From Phoronis australis (taxonomy: Eukaryota > Phoronida > Phoronidae), in assembly GCA_002633005.1 (NCBI GenBank), contig NMRA01000814.1, positions 7,515 to 71,514 on the forward strand: a stretch of 64,000 bases of DNA, given 5' to 3'. This document shows, piece after piece, positions 46,194 through 57,200 of the stretch (its first letter is position 1; each line of letters opens with the position of its first letter). The notes under the pieces are model-generated. The model did no database searches, had not been told where the DNA came from, and saw only the letters and a program-made list of their open reading frames with translations. A program made the position numbers and the translations under genes.

Positions 46194-47589
46194 CAGCATC
46201 TGGAGACTTACATTCCCCTGCGTCAAAGGCCTTGCCGAAAACTCTACAGAGTCGACGTTAGTAAAATACCAAGGTCCACCGTCCTTGAAATTCGAACCGC
46301 CTCCCGCTCAGTGCTGGCTACGGGCCTGAATAGAATATATGCATTTGAGTAGAGATAGAAGAGCGCCTGCATGCTACTGCCCTACCGTTAAAAGTGTCTG
46401 TAAAATACCTATTGTTGAATGCAGAACGTTGTTCAACATTATGCAAATGGTTTCAAACGGTTACTTGGAGGGTTGATCTAGCTTAACTCAGCTATTTGGG
46501 CGTGTCTCAGTGACGGGGATAACCCACCACTAGATTTGTCTGGTAAAACTTATTCGTGATATCTTAGTGGGCTTATTGCGAATTAAAACTGCTTTCATGC
46601 GGTTACCTCTTGGGTTGATATATATCAACTCAGGTATTTGGGCGTGTCTGGCGGAGCTATCCCACCACTAGATTTGTCTGGCAGTGTTTACTTCGTGATA
46701 CATGGCTGGACTTACGATGAATATTTTGGAACTGGTTTTAAGCGGTTACCTCTTGGGTTGATCTAGCTCAATTTTAACCCTTTTTGATTCGTCTGGTAGG
46801 GGCACCCCACCACTGAAATTGTCTGGCATCTAATTAACTGTTGTGCCATGTACAGTGATGCTGAACAACGTGCAATTGGTTTCAAGCGGTTACCTGGTGG
46901 GTTGATCTAGCTCAACTCGGGTATTTGGACGTGTCTGGCGGGGCTAACCCACCACTAGATTTGTCTGGCAGTGTTCATTCGTGACACCTGGGCTCACGGT
47001 GAATATTTTGCAACTGGTTTCATGCGGTCACCCCTTGGATTGATCTAGCTCAATTAACTGGCTGAAATTTCCCACCACTGAAATTGTCTGACAGAGACCC
47101 GAATTTTGATACAGTGGATTACGTAGTTAGATATCCAAGGCAGTTTGAAGAGGTAACCAGAAAAGTTGATCTAGCTCAGTTCTTGACGGTCATTCTCTTG
47201 GCTCCCCTGACCACCGACACCCACCATATCGAACGCCGGTGTCTTGATTAATGAGCGTGCAGATTACCTCGCTGGCTCATGCACCACCAACCAACCCCTC
47301 TACTTATATTCGGCTGACGTTAAAGGCGAAAGCAACCTTTTTTCATGTCATTTTTAGCAAAAATAAGGTTCGTTGATTATCCCAGACACATTTTTCACTT
47401 AATTACAGCTTTTCGTAATTTGATTAATTTCTCGTCCTCTACTCCGGAAGTAAAGTTTTGGGAGGCAAGAGTTTCGCGCCAATTTCTTTTCATTATAGTC
47501 TGACTGTGAGAGCTGTCGAGTCAGTCATTGTTCTACCTCGGTTGTGATAAGTTCGGTCGTCGTTTGCTTTTGTTTACAAGTCAGTCAAC

Positions 47590-47925
47590 ATGCCACGCTG
47601 TTGCTGCGTGCCGGGATGTACTCATTATTGTCTCACACGCGCTTTGGGTACCTTGCGTCGCTTTCCGAAGGAGGACACACTTCGCCGTACTTGGCTAGCT
47701 CGTTCATGTGAAGAACGCAGCGCTACTCGTCCACGCAACGTACAAAGCAGTGGAGGGTTACCGAGTGTGTGGCAAGCATTTTCTGCCGTCAGATTATGAC
47801 AGATATGTACGCTGAATTGATGAAGGTCCCTGCGAAACAACGCCTGAAGAAGGGTACCATACCGTCGCTGTTGATTCCCGGCAGTGCCCCGTGTTCAACC
47901 CCGAGAAGTGTGTTTTTGAAGCGAG
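47590..47925 (+). pseudogene. THAP domain with two frameshifts (copy D)
   Basis: The start is MPRCCCVPGCTH, then LRRFPKEDTLRRTWLA. After a frame change comes YKAVEGYRVCGKHFLPSDYD, which preserves the Cys-x2-His of the THAP C2CH motif. After a second change comes LKKGTIPSLLIP, like the AVPxIF tail. All THAP landmarks are thus present across three frames. It was once an intact P-type DNA-binding domain and is not functional now. Confidence 0.7.
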
Positions 47926-48571
47926 AAGCCTCGCGAACTGTGGCCACTATATACAGTGACTGGAGGCACTTCATCTACTGTCACCCGTGCCTCCGAACGT
48001 ACCTCATTGCGTGCAATTCCGAGAACTAGCAGTGATTCGCCCTGTGCTAGCCCAGAGTCTGTAAGCAGCCATGCAGCGATGTTGAGTAGTGGGAGTGAAT
48101 ACAGGCCCAGTTCGACACCCAGTGAAGAGGACATGCAGTTCGTCATCCAATGAACAGATCGGTGAGCCTACGTTTGATAAGTTTATTGTGGACTTGTATT
48201 GGAGCTATTTGGAAGGTGCCAGATATGTGTGGCGAGGGAGTCACACGGCGGGATGTAAGCACTTTGGGTGCTCAGATTACCCTTCAATGGGAGTGTGTCG
48301 CGGGACACTCGGGCAAGTGGGACAGTTCTTCCTCTGTACGTGAGACGATAATGAGTACACTCCAGTACGCAGCAACAGCGTGACATGTTGACTGACTCGT
48401 AAGCAAAAGCAAATGACGACCGAACTTATCACAACCGAGGTAGAACAATGACTAACTCGACTGCTCTCACAGTCAGACTATATGAAAAGAAATTGGCGCG
48501 AAATTCTTGCCTCCCAAAACGTCACTTCCGGAGTAGACGAGGAGTAATTAATTAAATTACGAAAAGCAGTA

Positions 48572-48682
48572 AACATAACGCTAAACCCTCGTGAGAGGCC
48601 GCCCCGAGTTGGCTGCTGGAGCAACTCGGGGCGGTCTGGGATCAAGCGGAAAAACCACCGTGACAGGGTAGATCTGTGGTAA
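48572..48682. mobile_element. Hairpin MITE, copy 1
   Basis: An insertion in the right arm of copy D, defined by comparison with the left arm. It contains a perfect 13 bp stem (CCGCCCCGAGTTG and complement) with a 10-base loop. GTAA is repeated at the junctions. A second copy with compensating changes in the stem is at 55385-55450. Confidence 0.7.
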
Positions 48683-49527
48683 GTGAAAAATATGTCCGGA
48701 ATAATCAACGAACCTTATTTTCGCTAAAAATGACATGAAAAAAGGTTGCCTTCGCCTTTAAGCTGCTGGCCCGCAAACGCAACCTCGAGCAGACTGCATC
48801 CCAACTGGCCGAGTTCAATGATGGCAGCTGACTGCTCTGCGCAGCCGGTATTATTTATGGCCATATGCTGCGAAGAGTCACAAGAAAAGCCGTGCCCTAG
48901 TGCTGTCAAATCAAATGCTTACAGGCAACGTCAGCCCTGGAGTTCTGCGCCTTCTGCTGTCACGGGGATGGTCTGGGGAGGGGAATAATGCACCAGCATA
49001 TCCCCAATGATCCTGTCCGTGACAGGTATTACCATATCGAACCTGCCAGACGGCCATTTCCAAGCATCAGGATACCCACAGAGCACTGTGGCACCAAAGA
49101 AAATAGTTTACCTGCCCAAAAAAGCTCTGGGATCTATAATTATTGGCCTCGCGATCAACCATTTTGTCCTTTACAGCAACTTGTGTCCGCGGCTGAACCG
49201 CAGGAATATGTGAATGGCTAAATCGATTATTGTTTGGTGCCGGACTGAAACTGATCGCCCGTAGTAGTGAAAAGGTTGATTAAAATTGACATTATTTTAT
49301 TCAAATCTAACTTGATATAGCACAGTGCAAATTTTTATGAACATGAATGTGATTATTCGAGAGAACTTTTCAAGTTGCCTCTCGTATTCCAAGTTCACGC
49401 AACACTCACTTCCGCTTAATCTTGAAATTTTAATTTACTTAAAAGTACTGAGGATTCCAAGTTCAAATACAGCAGTACTGTTCTAGTTCAAGTACATGAC
49501 GCCAGATGGCTCGTTATCCTTAAAAAT

Positions 49528-49658
49528 CACGTGACTCAGTGTTTTGTACACAAACATGGCCGTCTTGCATTGAGTGATTGACTATTTTAGTATTTATTGC
49601 GAAACCGTTCCTGATTTAGGTACAGATAAAGTCCTTCAATTAAAATTTGTCTCTTCAA
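49528..49658 (+). promoter_or_regulatory. LRSAM1: Probable LRSAM1 promoter and non-coding exon 1
   Basis: A CACGTGAC E-box (49528-49535) is followed by transcribed-looking sequence with a strong donor, TTCAA|GTGAGTATAG at 49658/49659. The next strong plus-strand acceptor in the region is that of the first coding exon at 51028. No TATA box is apparent. The CACGTGAC core also resembles sites of MiT/TFE and USF factors. Assignment as exon 1 is inference. Confidence 0.4.
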
Positions 49659-50439
49659 GTGAGTATAGCTATCTTGAAACACGTTAGCCAGTACGTTTCA
49701 TCAAATGAGGGCGAGATACTATGCTTCCAAAACTTTTTTGTTAATCAACTAATGTCGTGATGTGTGATTGTGAATGATTTTCTGAATTTCTGGTTATTCA
49801 GTTCTCCATATGCGAGGCTGACGGGAACCAGTGACAAAGTGGACCCATCAGCTGTATTCATATTGTGAGGAATGTTCCTGGAGGCTACTTCTCTGTAAAG
49901 TTCTTAATTGACGTCTTTATGACGTTTTTTTAGTTTACAGTACACCAAAACTTACCCATGCTGGCTTTATAGCTGTAGTTTAGAGACTGAAAAATAGCAA
50001 AACTGGTTCTGGTCTGTGCCCGAATCATTTTGATACCTGTGCCTCGCTGCTTAGCAAAGGTGAATTAGACAAATTTCCAATTATATAATTGGTCTTAGCT
50101 TCTTCCTTACTTGATTGTGACCACGTCACTTTTATTTACACTTATATCTCTGTGTTATTCTCCATCTTAAATAGCTTAAGTTCCCTTTTCTCCATGTTGC
50201 TGTTAAATTTAATGTCGTAGAAATAGCCCTACTGGCTAATGTGGACCTGTTCTTCTAATGACGTTAAATAAAGATTCTTGATTCTGGTTCTTGATTCTTG
50301 ACAAGTCATTTCTGGATTTGCACAGAACTGACACTTTGTAAAATGTCTTGAGAGCGCCTTCTAGCTGTATGAAGACTAGTTTGAGAGAGCCAGCTAGCTG
50401 TGTGAAGACTAGTGTCAAAAGATAATATTTTGAACATGC

Positions 50440-50570
50440 TTCCGATGAATCATATGAGCCTCTGTTAGCCGCTCGCTAACAGGCAATTGCCTATTGGCTG
50501 AATTGTTAGCATGCTTGCCGGTTTTATCGGGGCCGCTGGTTGGATGGTAAACTCGCCTATTACTACTATA
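50440..50570 (+). repeat. tRNA-derived SINE-like sequence, copy 2
   Basis: Collinear with 2625-2765 in opposite orientation, including GTTAGC-loop-GCTAAC, CAATTGCCTATTGGCTGAAT and CTATTACTAC. The B box is degraded. It lies in the presumed first intron of LRSAM1. Confidence 0.65.
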
Positions 50571-50804
50571 TCTAGGAACTGCTGTAGGTTAGCCTCACAA
50601 AGACATCAAGATTTCTCATAACCCAGGAGCTTCAACAGGAACAGCTAATGACTGGTGGGGTGCCTGCAAAACCTACCACCTTGTCCGCTACAGCCATTTT
50701 AAAGTGAAAAACATTTATTAAATGTTTTCTTGCATAGTTCTCCAGTTTTGCAACAAAGAAAAGTCCTGACCGGATGACTTGTTTGTGTCCTTGCCATCCC
50801 CTTG

Positions 50805-50965
50805 TGGGACTTTGTGTTGATCTTGTATGATCTTTGTGTTGATCTTGTATGATCTTTGTGTTGATCTTGTATGATCTTTGTGTTGATCTTGTATGATCTT
50901 TGTGTTGATCTTGTATGATCTTTGTGTTGATCTTGTATGATCTTTGTGTTGATCTTGTTTGATTT
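50805..50965. repeat. 22 bp minisatellite, about seven copies
   Basis: The unit is GATCTTTGTGTTGATCTTGT plus AT. It ends 60 bases before the acceptor of LRSAM1 exon 2. Confidence 0.95.
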
Positions 50966-51027
50966 TACCAAAATCTTGTTTGCCTGGCTTGTTACCACTT
51001 GATTAATACTGTTCTTTGTCTTTGCAG

Positions 51028-51211
51028 GGCTCTTTCCTGACCCCTCAGTTTTGATCTTTCCTGGATGGGATCATGTTTCTCTGGTCCTTCATCTAACCCA
51101 GTCATCCCTGCACCCCCATTGTTGGATGAACAACCCATGACCAGCATGCCTAAGTTATTCAAACGACAAAGTGAAGAGGCCAAGAAACGACAGCAACATC
51201 AGCAGTACCTG
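51028..51211 (+). CDS. LRSAM1: LRSAM1 exon 2, first coding exon, two in-frame starts
   Basis: Acceptor TTCTTTGTCTTTGCAG (AG at 51026-51027); donor ACCTG|GTGAGA. The ATG at 51146 gives MPKLFKRQSEEAKK, aligned with the vertebrate start, and has A at -3. An upstream in-frame ATG at 51065, with T at -3 and G at +4, follows an in-frame TGA (51038-51040). It would add 27 residues beginning MGSCFS, a consensus N-myristoylation site with a palmitoylatable Cys. The stretch QQHQQYL just before the donor is Gln/His-rich. Confidence 0.85.
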
Positions 51212-54200
51212 GTGAGACAGCAACATCAACAGTACCGGGTGATGTCATTATGATGTCATTGGGATGTCATTGTGGTGTCATTATGATGTCATTGAGTAGG
51301 CTTGTTGTAAGGTTAAGTGGGACCATTGCCAAAGTTGACACATTTGGAAACACTTAGTCTCAGAAATGTGTGATTGGACACATATGGAGATTTTCCGTAG
51401 ATAAGCCCACCTGATGAAATGCCCATCGGCGTTTATTCGAAAATTATGCCCAATAAACACTCGTGGGCATTTATTTGGTGTTACAACTACAAATAGTGGG
51501 ATGTTCATTCACAAAATTATGCCCAATAAACACTCATGGGCATTTATTTGGTGTTACAACTACAAATAGTGGAGTGTTCATTCACAAAATTATGCCCAAT
51601 AAACACTCATGGGCATTTATTTGGTGTTACAACTACAAATAGTGGAGTGTTCATTCACAAAATTATGCCCAATAAACTCTCATGGGCATTTATTTGGTGT
51701 TACAACTACAAATAGTGGGGTGTTCATTCACAAAATTATGCCCAATAAACACTCATGGGCATTTATTTGGTGTTACAACTACAAATAGTGGGGTGTTCAT
51801 TCACAAAATTTCCTCTTAAGAGCCCACTCGGCATTAACTTTTTGTCAAAAATTCAGTTTTGTGGATCATTTATCATTTATAACAACAAAAAGGTGTTTGC
51901 AAATTATGCATTAGAGTATTAACATAAAATTTAAAAATACAGTTTTAAGTAAAAAGATATCTAAGTCAGCAAAACTATAACTTTTCATTTAAAAGCCCCA
52001 CTTTTCCAAATAAAAGCCCCAGCATTTATTTGATGTTACTTAACTGTTGAAAATTTTCATTTCCGAGTACTCGCCCATGGGCGTTTTACCGAGTAGGCAT
52101 ATCTATGGAAAATGGCGGTGTGAAGCTTTCAGATACCATGCTTCATGCTGCATGAGGGCTATAAAAACAGGACTTTATAGTTTTTATGAAAAAACTCAAG
52201 TGAAAATGGCGGTGTGAAGCTTTCAGATACCATGCTTCATGCTGCATGAGGGCTATAAAAACAGGACTTTATAGTTTTTATGAAAAACTTAAGTGAAAAT
52301 GGCGGTGTGAAGCTTTCAGATACCATGCTTCATGCTGCATGAGGGCTATAAAAACAGGACTTTATAGTTTTTATGAAAAAACTCAAGTGAAAATGATTAT
52401 TCATACAACTGTAACAACATTTTTCGGATTTCATCTCAAATGTTTAAATTGAACAAAATTGAACAAAATTTGGTCATGTTATTGATACCTTTGTTTTTTG
52501 CTAAATTTTTCTAAAAGACGTGATCACGTTATTCACATAAGTATTGATTGGTATCAAGTCAAAAACCAAATTCTTCAAGTTTTCTACGGGATTGATTGTA
52601 TTGCATTGAACCTCAGGTTATCTGGGTAGCCTGTATGGACTCTTCTTCCCCCACTGTAGGAACACACTAAACATTAACAACATTTTTGTTGATTGAAGAT
52701 AACTATGTTCTTGCTAATTCTATTTCTTTCTCTTGCGCTCCAGTTCTCGACTTGCGGTTAATGCGTTTCATTTTTCATCAATAACAGATCATTTCATTTT
52801 CAAACTGGAGGCTTGGTACTATGTATCAAAACTGTGCTCTAACTTTACCAAAGATGTATTCTGTCTTCAGGCCAAAGAAAGTCCAGATCCATGGTATGAT
52901 TTATCTGGTTGTGAACTGTATGAGGTTCCCAAGGGGGTTTTCTCACTGTGTAAAGTACTTCAAAAGGAGGTGAGACTCATTAAATTTTATGGCCCTTGTG
53001 GTCGACTAACTTGGTGATTATGATCAGTTTAATATGCAGGGTGTAGTAACTAATTAGAGAACACTGTGTGAGCATATAAAACAGACTGTGAACTATTAGC
53101 AAACATGAATGGTCAAGCTATTTTGATATCAACTTGCAAATAATAAAATGGAAATTGGAAAATAGTATTCAGAAGACCAAACAGGCATATTTGCTTCTCG
53201 TCTTTGTTTGTTCTTTTTTAAAAATTGGTTAAGCTCATTTTGATTGTTGATTTAAAAATCAACCTTATATCAGTAAAAGTTAAAGGAAAGTGCCACCAAA
53301 AAACTATGTATTTTGTATCAATGTAGATTGAGTAGTTCCACCTGACTCCAGACGGCAGACGGAGGTGCTGAAATTAACCAATGACATCTCATGTTCTAAC
53401 ACAGTCTGCTCAGCAGTTCACAAGATGCATACTGGTGTCAGCTTATTGCTTGAATTCATCATTTTACACCAATAAAATCATCAAAATTGGATGTAAAACC
53501 CTCACAAATGAGTTGCTTTTTTTTCACTATCTTGGATTTCTAGAAATTTTGAATGTGCCGTAGCCTACAAAGTATGCTAGGTCAGTCGAAGGAAGTTTGA
53601 AGTCTGTTTGGTAGTAAATTAGAATTATTCGTCTGTGAAATACAGGCAGGAGAGCCTAATAGTGTGTAGTAATTTTAGACTTGCAAATTTTTTCTATTCT
53701 AAACTTAAAATGCTCGTTATAACACAGTGGCTCGGAATCCGATCAGGCCCCTCGCGGCCAGACTGCAGACATTACGAACATAAACCAGCCGGGTTGCAAA
53801 CTAAACTTCCAGTCACGAAAAGACTAGACTAGTGAACCAAAAAAATAATATGCACGTGAATATTTTGGTGAGTTCGCCGCAAAATTGCAAATCTACTTAC
53901 TCGTCAGGGGCTGCGAAGTCAAGTTCTCCTTGGCATAGAACAGTACAGGGAAAATGTATGTAATAATGATTTGAATGATGTATATATGGCTATATAATAA
54001 TTTCACTTCCATCTGACCATAGCATGTAAAATCTAGTTATAGTTTCGTGACGTAGATACGGACCAACTAAGAGGGTAACAAAAACTAATTAAATCGAGTG
54101 GCATTCTCCTTTGAAAAACTTAAACAATGATGAACCCGGTGCTTTTATGTTAAAGGATTTGAGGTGCACCTTAAAGGAGGTGAGGTGCACCTTGTCCTAA

Positions 54201-57200
54201 AGGAGGTGAGGTGTACCTTGTCCTAAAGGAGGTGAGGTGCATCTTGTCCTAAAGGAGGTGTGGTGCACCTTGTCCTAAAAGAGGTGAGGTGCACCTTGTC
54301 CTAAAGGAGTTGTGGTGCACCTTGTCCTAGAAGAGGTGAGGTGCACCTTATCCTTAAGGAGGTGTGGTGCACCTTGTCCTAAAGGAGGTGAGATACATCT
54401 TGTCCTAAAGGAGGTGAGGTGCACCTTGTCCTAAAGGAGGTGAGGTGCACCTTAAAGAGATGAGGTGCACCTTCAAAAATGAGTTCAACGCAGACCAGTA
54501 CAGAATATGTTTTAGACTAAAATTAATTCTGACTGCTGAAATGTTGAAACCAGTTTAATGGTTTTGATTTCCTGTTTAAAGCGGCCATGAACTGGCATTC
54601 TGTCCAAGAAGCAGACTTTTGATTTAGGCCACTTTCTGCTATAAAATTGATCTCAACACGTTGCTTACTGAGTTAAAAAGTGATTTGTGTTATTGTGTAG
54701 AACTTACAATTTGTTATTGCTTCGGGAGCGCTGGACACATATAATGTTGTTTGGTGACAAGACAACCTTGCTTCAGGAGCATGCTGGACACATATAATGT
54801 TGTTTGGTGACAAGCCAACCTTGCTTCAGGAGCATGCTGGACACATATAATGTTGTTTGGTGACAAGCCAACCTTGCTTCAGGAGCATGCTGGACACATA
54901 TAATGTTGTTTGGTGACGAGCCCACCTGAGTAGCCTTGCCTCAAGCATTAACAAACTCAAATTTGACTAAGGAAACATTTTAGACCATCGCTGTTATCGT
55001 AAGTGCTCTAAATCAAAATTTGGTTCTTGTGACGGAAGGACGTTTTTTGTCCCTTTACATGTGTAGTGGGTAGAAGCCAAGTTCCAATTTAAGTGCCAAA
55101 TGCTCTTTAAGAAAATTTAGTGTTTTGCAATAATGACTCTTTACTTGCTGTATACTAGCTTGAGTGCGACTCATCTCTCCTTAGTCTCTGCTACTATACA
55201 ACAACTCAGTATCCAGCCTGACCAATAGGGAAAACAGTTGTCTGACCGACCTCTTGACCCTGCGAGTGCTTGACCTGCACGATAACTGTCTGGACAGCCT
55301 GCCAGACAACCTGGGTACTCTCAGAAATCTTCAGGTATGTTCACTTGACTGCTCTGTGACTGTATGTTCAGTTGGCTGCATAACGCTTAATCGTCGCGAG
55401 AGACCGTCCGGAGTTGGTATATGGTGCAACTCAGGACGGTCTGGGGTCTACACAAAACCACAATTCAACTGTGAGTCTACACCAATGTGATAAACGAGAG
55501 TAGTTCTACTTGTTGCGTCAGCTGCTGGTATGCTTATTTCTTTTATGACACACAATGTGTGACTGGGCGAAGCGTTTTCAAAATAATGTGGATAAATCAG
55601 TGGAGTGTGAGACCCCTGAGGTCCCTGTCAAGTCCTCACGGCAATTTTACGTTATGGTGCTTTGTGTCTTCAGTTGACTGTGCTTTGTGACTGTATGTTC
55701 AGTTGACTGTGCTTTGTGACTGTATGTTCAGTTGACTGTGCTTTGTGACTGTATGTTCAGTTGACTGTGCTTTGTGACTGTATGTTCAGTTGACTGTGCT
55801 CTGTGACCATTGCTGTGCTGGGGTAGGAACATAGGTATGCTTCTTTGGCAGACACAGATCTTAGGTGAGCTTTGTAGATGCAGGACCCTTGTGTGAGGCA
55901 TGCTTTGTAGATGCAGGACCCTCGTGTGAGGCATGCTTTGTAGATGCAGGACCTTCGTGAAAAAGTCAAATAATACAAACTGCCACGACTGAGAGCAAAG
56001 TGTTCCATGAGTATCCTCGGGACATTTCAAGTATTCACTATCAAAATGACGGCCACTGAAGTGATTGGTTGGTGAGGTTGGAATGTTGAGTGATTGGTTG
56101 GCGAGGTTGAATGTTGAGTGATTAGTTGGTGAGGTTGGAATGTTGAGTGATTGGTTGGCCGAGGTTGGAATGTTGAGTGATTGGTTGGTGAGGTTGGAAT
56201 GTTGAATTATGGAATAGAATTCACTGTTTCCATTCCATTCCGTATAACTATATTTTGAGTGTCTCTTGTTTAGGGAAGTGGCCCTATTTCATAAACACGA
56301 TTCATGCTTATTGTGAAAACCTGGAATATGCTCAAAATATTTGGAAAATGTATAAGTTTGTGGGAAATTGTGTATAATTATATCACCTTCATTTTACAAG
56401 TCATGTAGGTTGAAGATTTTGTGGGTTGAGTTTCATTTTGACTTAGTGATAATTGACAAAAATTGTAAATCAATGCAGTGTCTACGTTTAGTGAGAAGAA
56501 AATGAAAATTATATCCTGTAAAAATCATCAGGGACATCAAAAAATTATGTTTGAATTGCAACCAAGCTGAACTATTGGCCAAACAATGGTCAAGGCTGTG
56601 TTCTTATTGATTTATGACTGGCTACTAAAGGGGTGTTACAAAAAGTTGGGCCCTTAAATAAGGACCTGGAATCTGTTCAAGTATGGAACTTAAAGGCAAA
56701 GGCAACCCTTTTTCATATCTTTTTAGCAAAAATAAGGTTAGTTGGTTATCCCAGACATATTTTCCACTTAATTACAGCTTTTCGTAATTTAATTAATTAT
56801 TCGTTCCTGCTCCGGGAGTGACGTTTTTGGAGGCAAGCATTTCGCGCCAATTTCTTTTCATATAGTCTGACTGTGAGAGCTGCGGAGTCAGTCATTGTTC
56901 TATCTCAGTTGTGATAAGTTCGGCCGTCGTTTGCTATAAATTTGTTTACGAGTCAGTCAACATGCCACACTGTTGCTGCGTACCGGAATGTACTCATTAT
57001 CGTCTCACGGACAGAGGAGCAACTGTCCCATTTGCCCGGCCGAGTGTACCGCGACACACTCCCACCAGATAGTGACCTGAGCACACAAACTGCTTACATC
57101 CCGCTGTGTGACTCCCTCGCCCGCCACCTGGCACCTTCTCCTGGCTCCAGTACTTTAGACAAGTCCACAATAAACTTATCAAAGTTTGGCTCACCGATCT

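Larger units (their letters stand above)
47320..48761. mobile_element. THAP long-TIR element, family 2, copy D
   Basis: It starts TTAAAGGCGAAAGCAACC and ends GGTTGCCTTCGCCTTTAA. The arms (47320-47640 and 48340-48761) are inverted copies over about 300 bp. Both include the start of a THAP reading frame reading inward. The right arm has a 110 bp hairpin insertion. Copy E is at 56690-57591. Confidence 0.8.
47235..49030. mobile_element. 1.8 kb insertion with 12 bp direct repeats
   Basis: ACCATATCGAAC stands at both junctions (47223-47234 and 49031-49042). Sequence on the two sides is continuous with the uninterrupted left arm at 41000-41030, so the segment is an insertion into the right arm. It contains the THAP long-TIR element (47320-48761) plus flanks of 85 and 270 bases that match nothing else here. 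The mechanism is unclear. Confidence 0.65.
40757..49480. mobile_element. 8.7 kb TIR element with tandem arrays in both arms
   Basis: The left arm (40757-41520) and right arm (46440-47234 plus 49031-49480) are inverted copies. From the outside inwards both carry CTGTR..TGAACTTGGAATCC and a CTTAATYTYAAGATTAAG-type palindrome. Then come CAGAGCTTTTTTGG, CCACAGTGCTCT, CAGTCTGGCAGGTTCG and GGTCAGGGGAGCCAAG. The innermost part is tandem units of about 140-165 bp with GCCAGACAA..CTAGTGGTGGG (three on the left, five on the right). The right arm is split by an insertion at 47235-49030. The interior has the assembly gap. A short derivative with the same ends lies inside at 45758-46193. The family is unknown. 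Confidence 0.65.

Noticed and set aside
50699-50998. Minus-strand frame with repeated IIQDQHKDHTRSTQR-like motif
   Set aside because: Translation of the 22 bp minisatellite in LRSAM1 intron 1.
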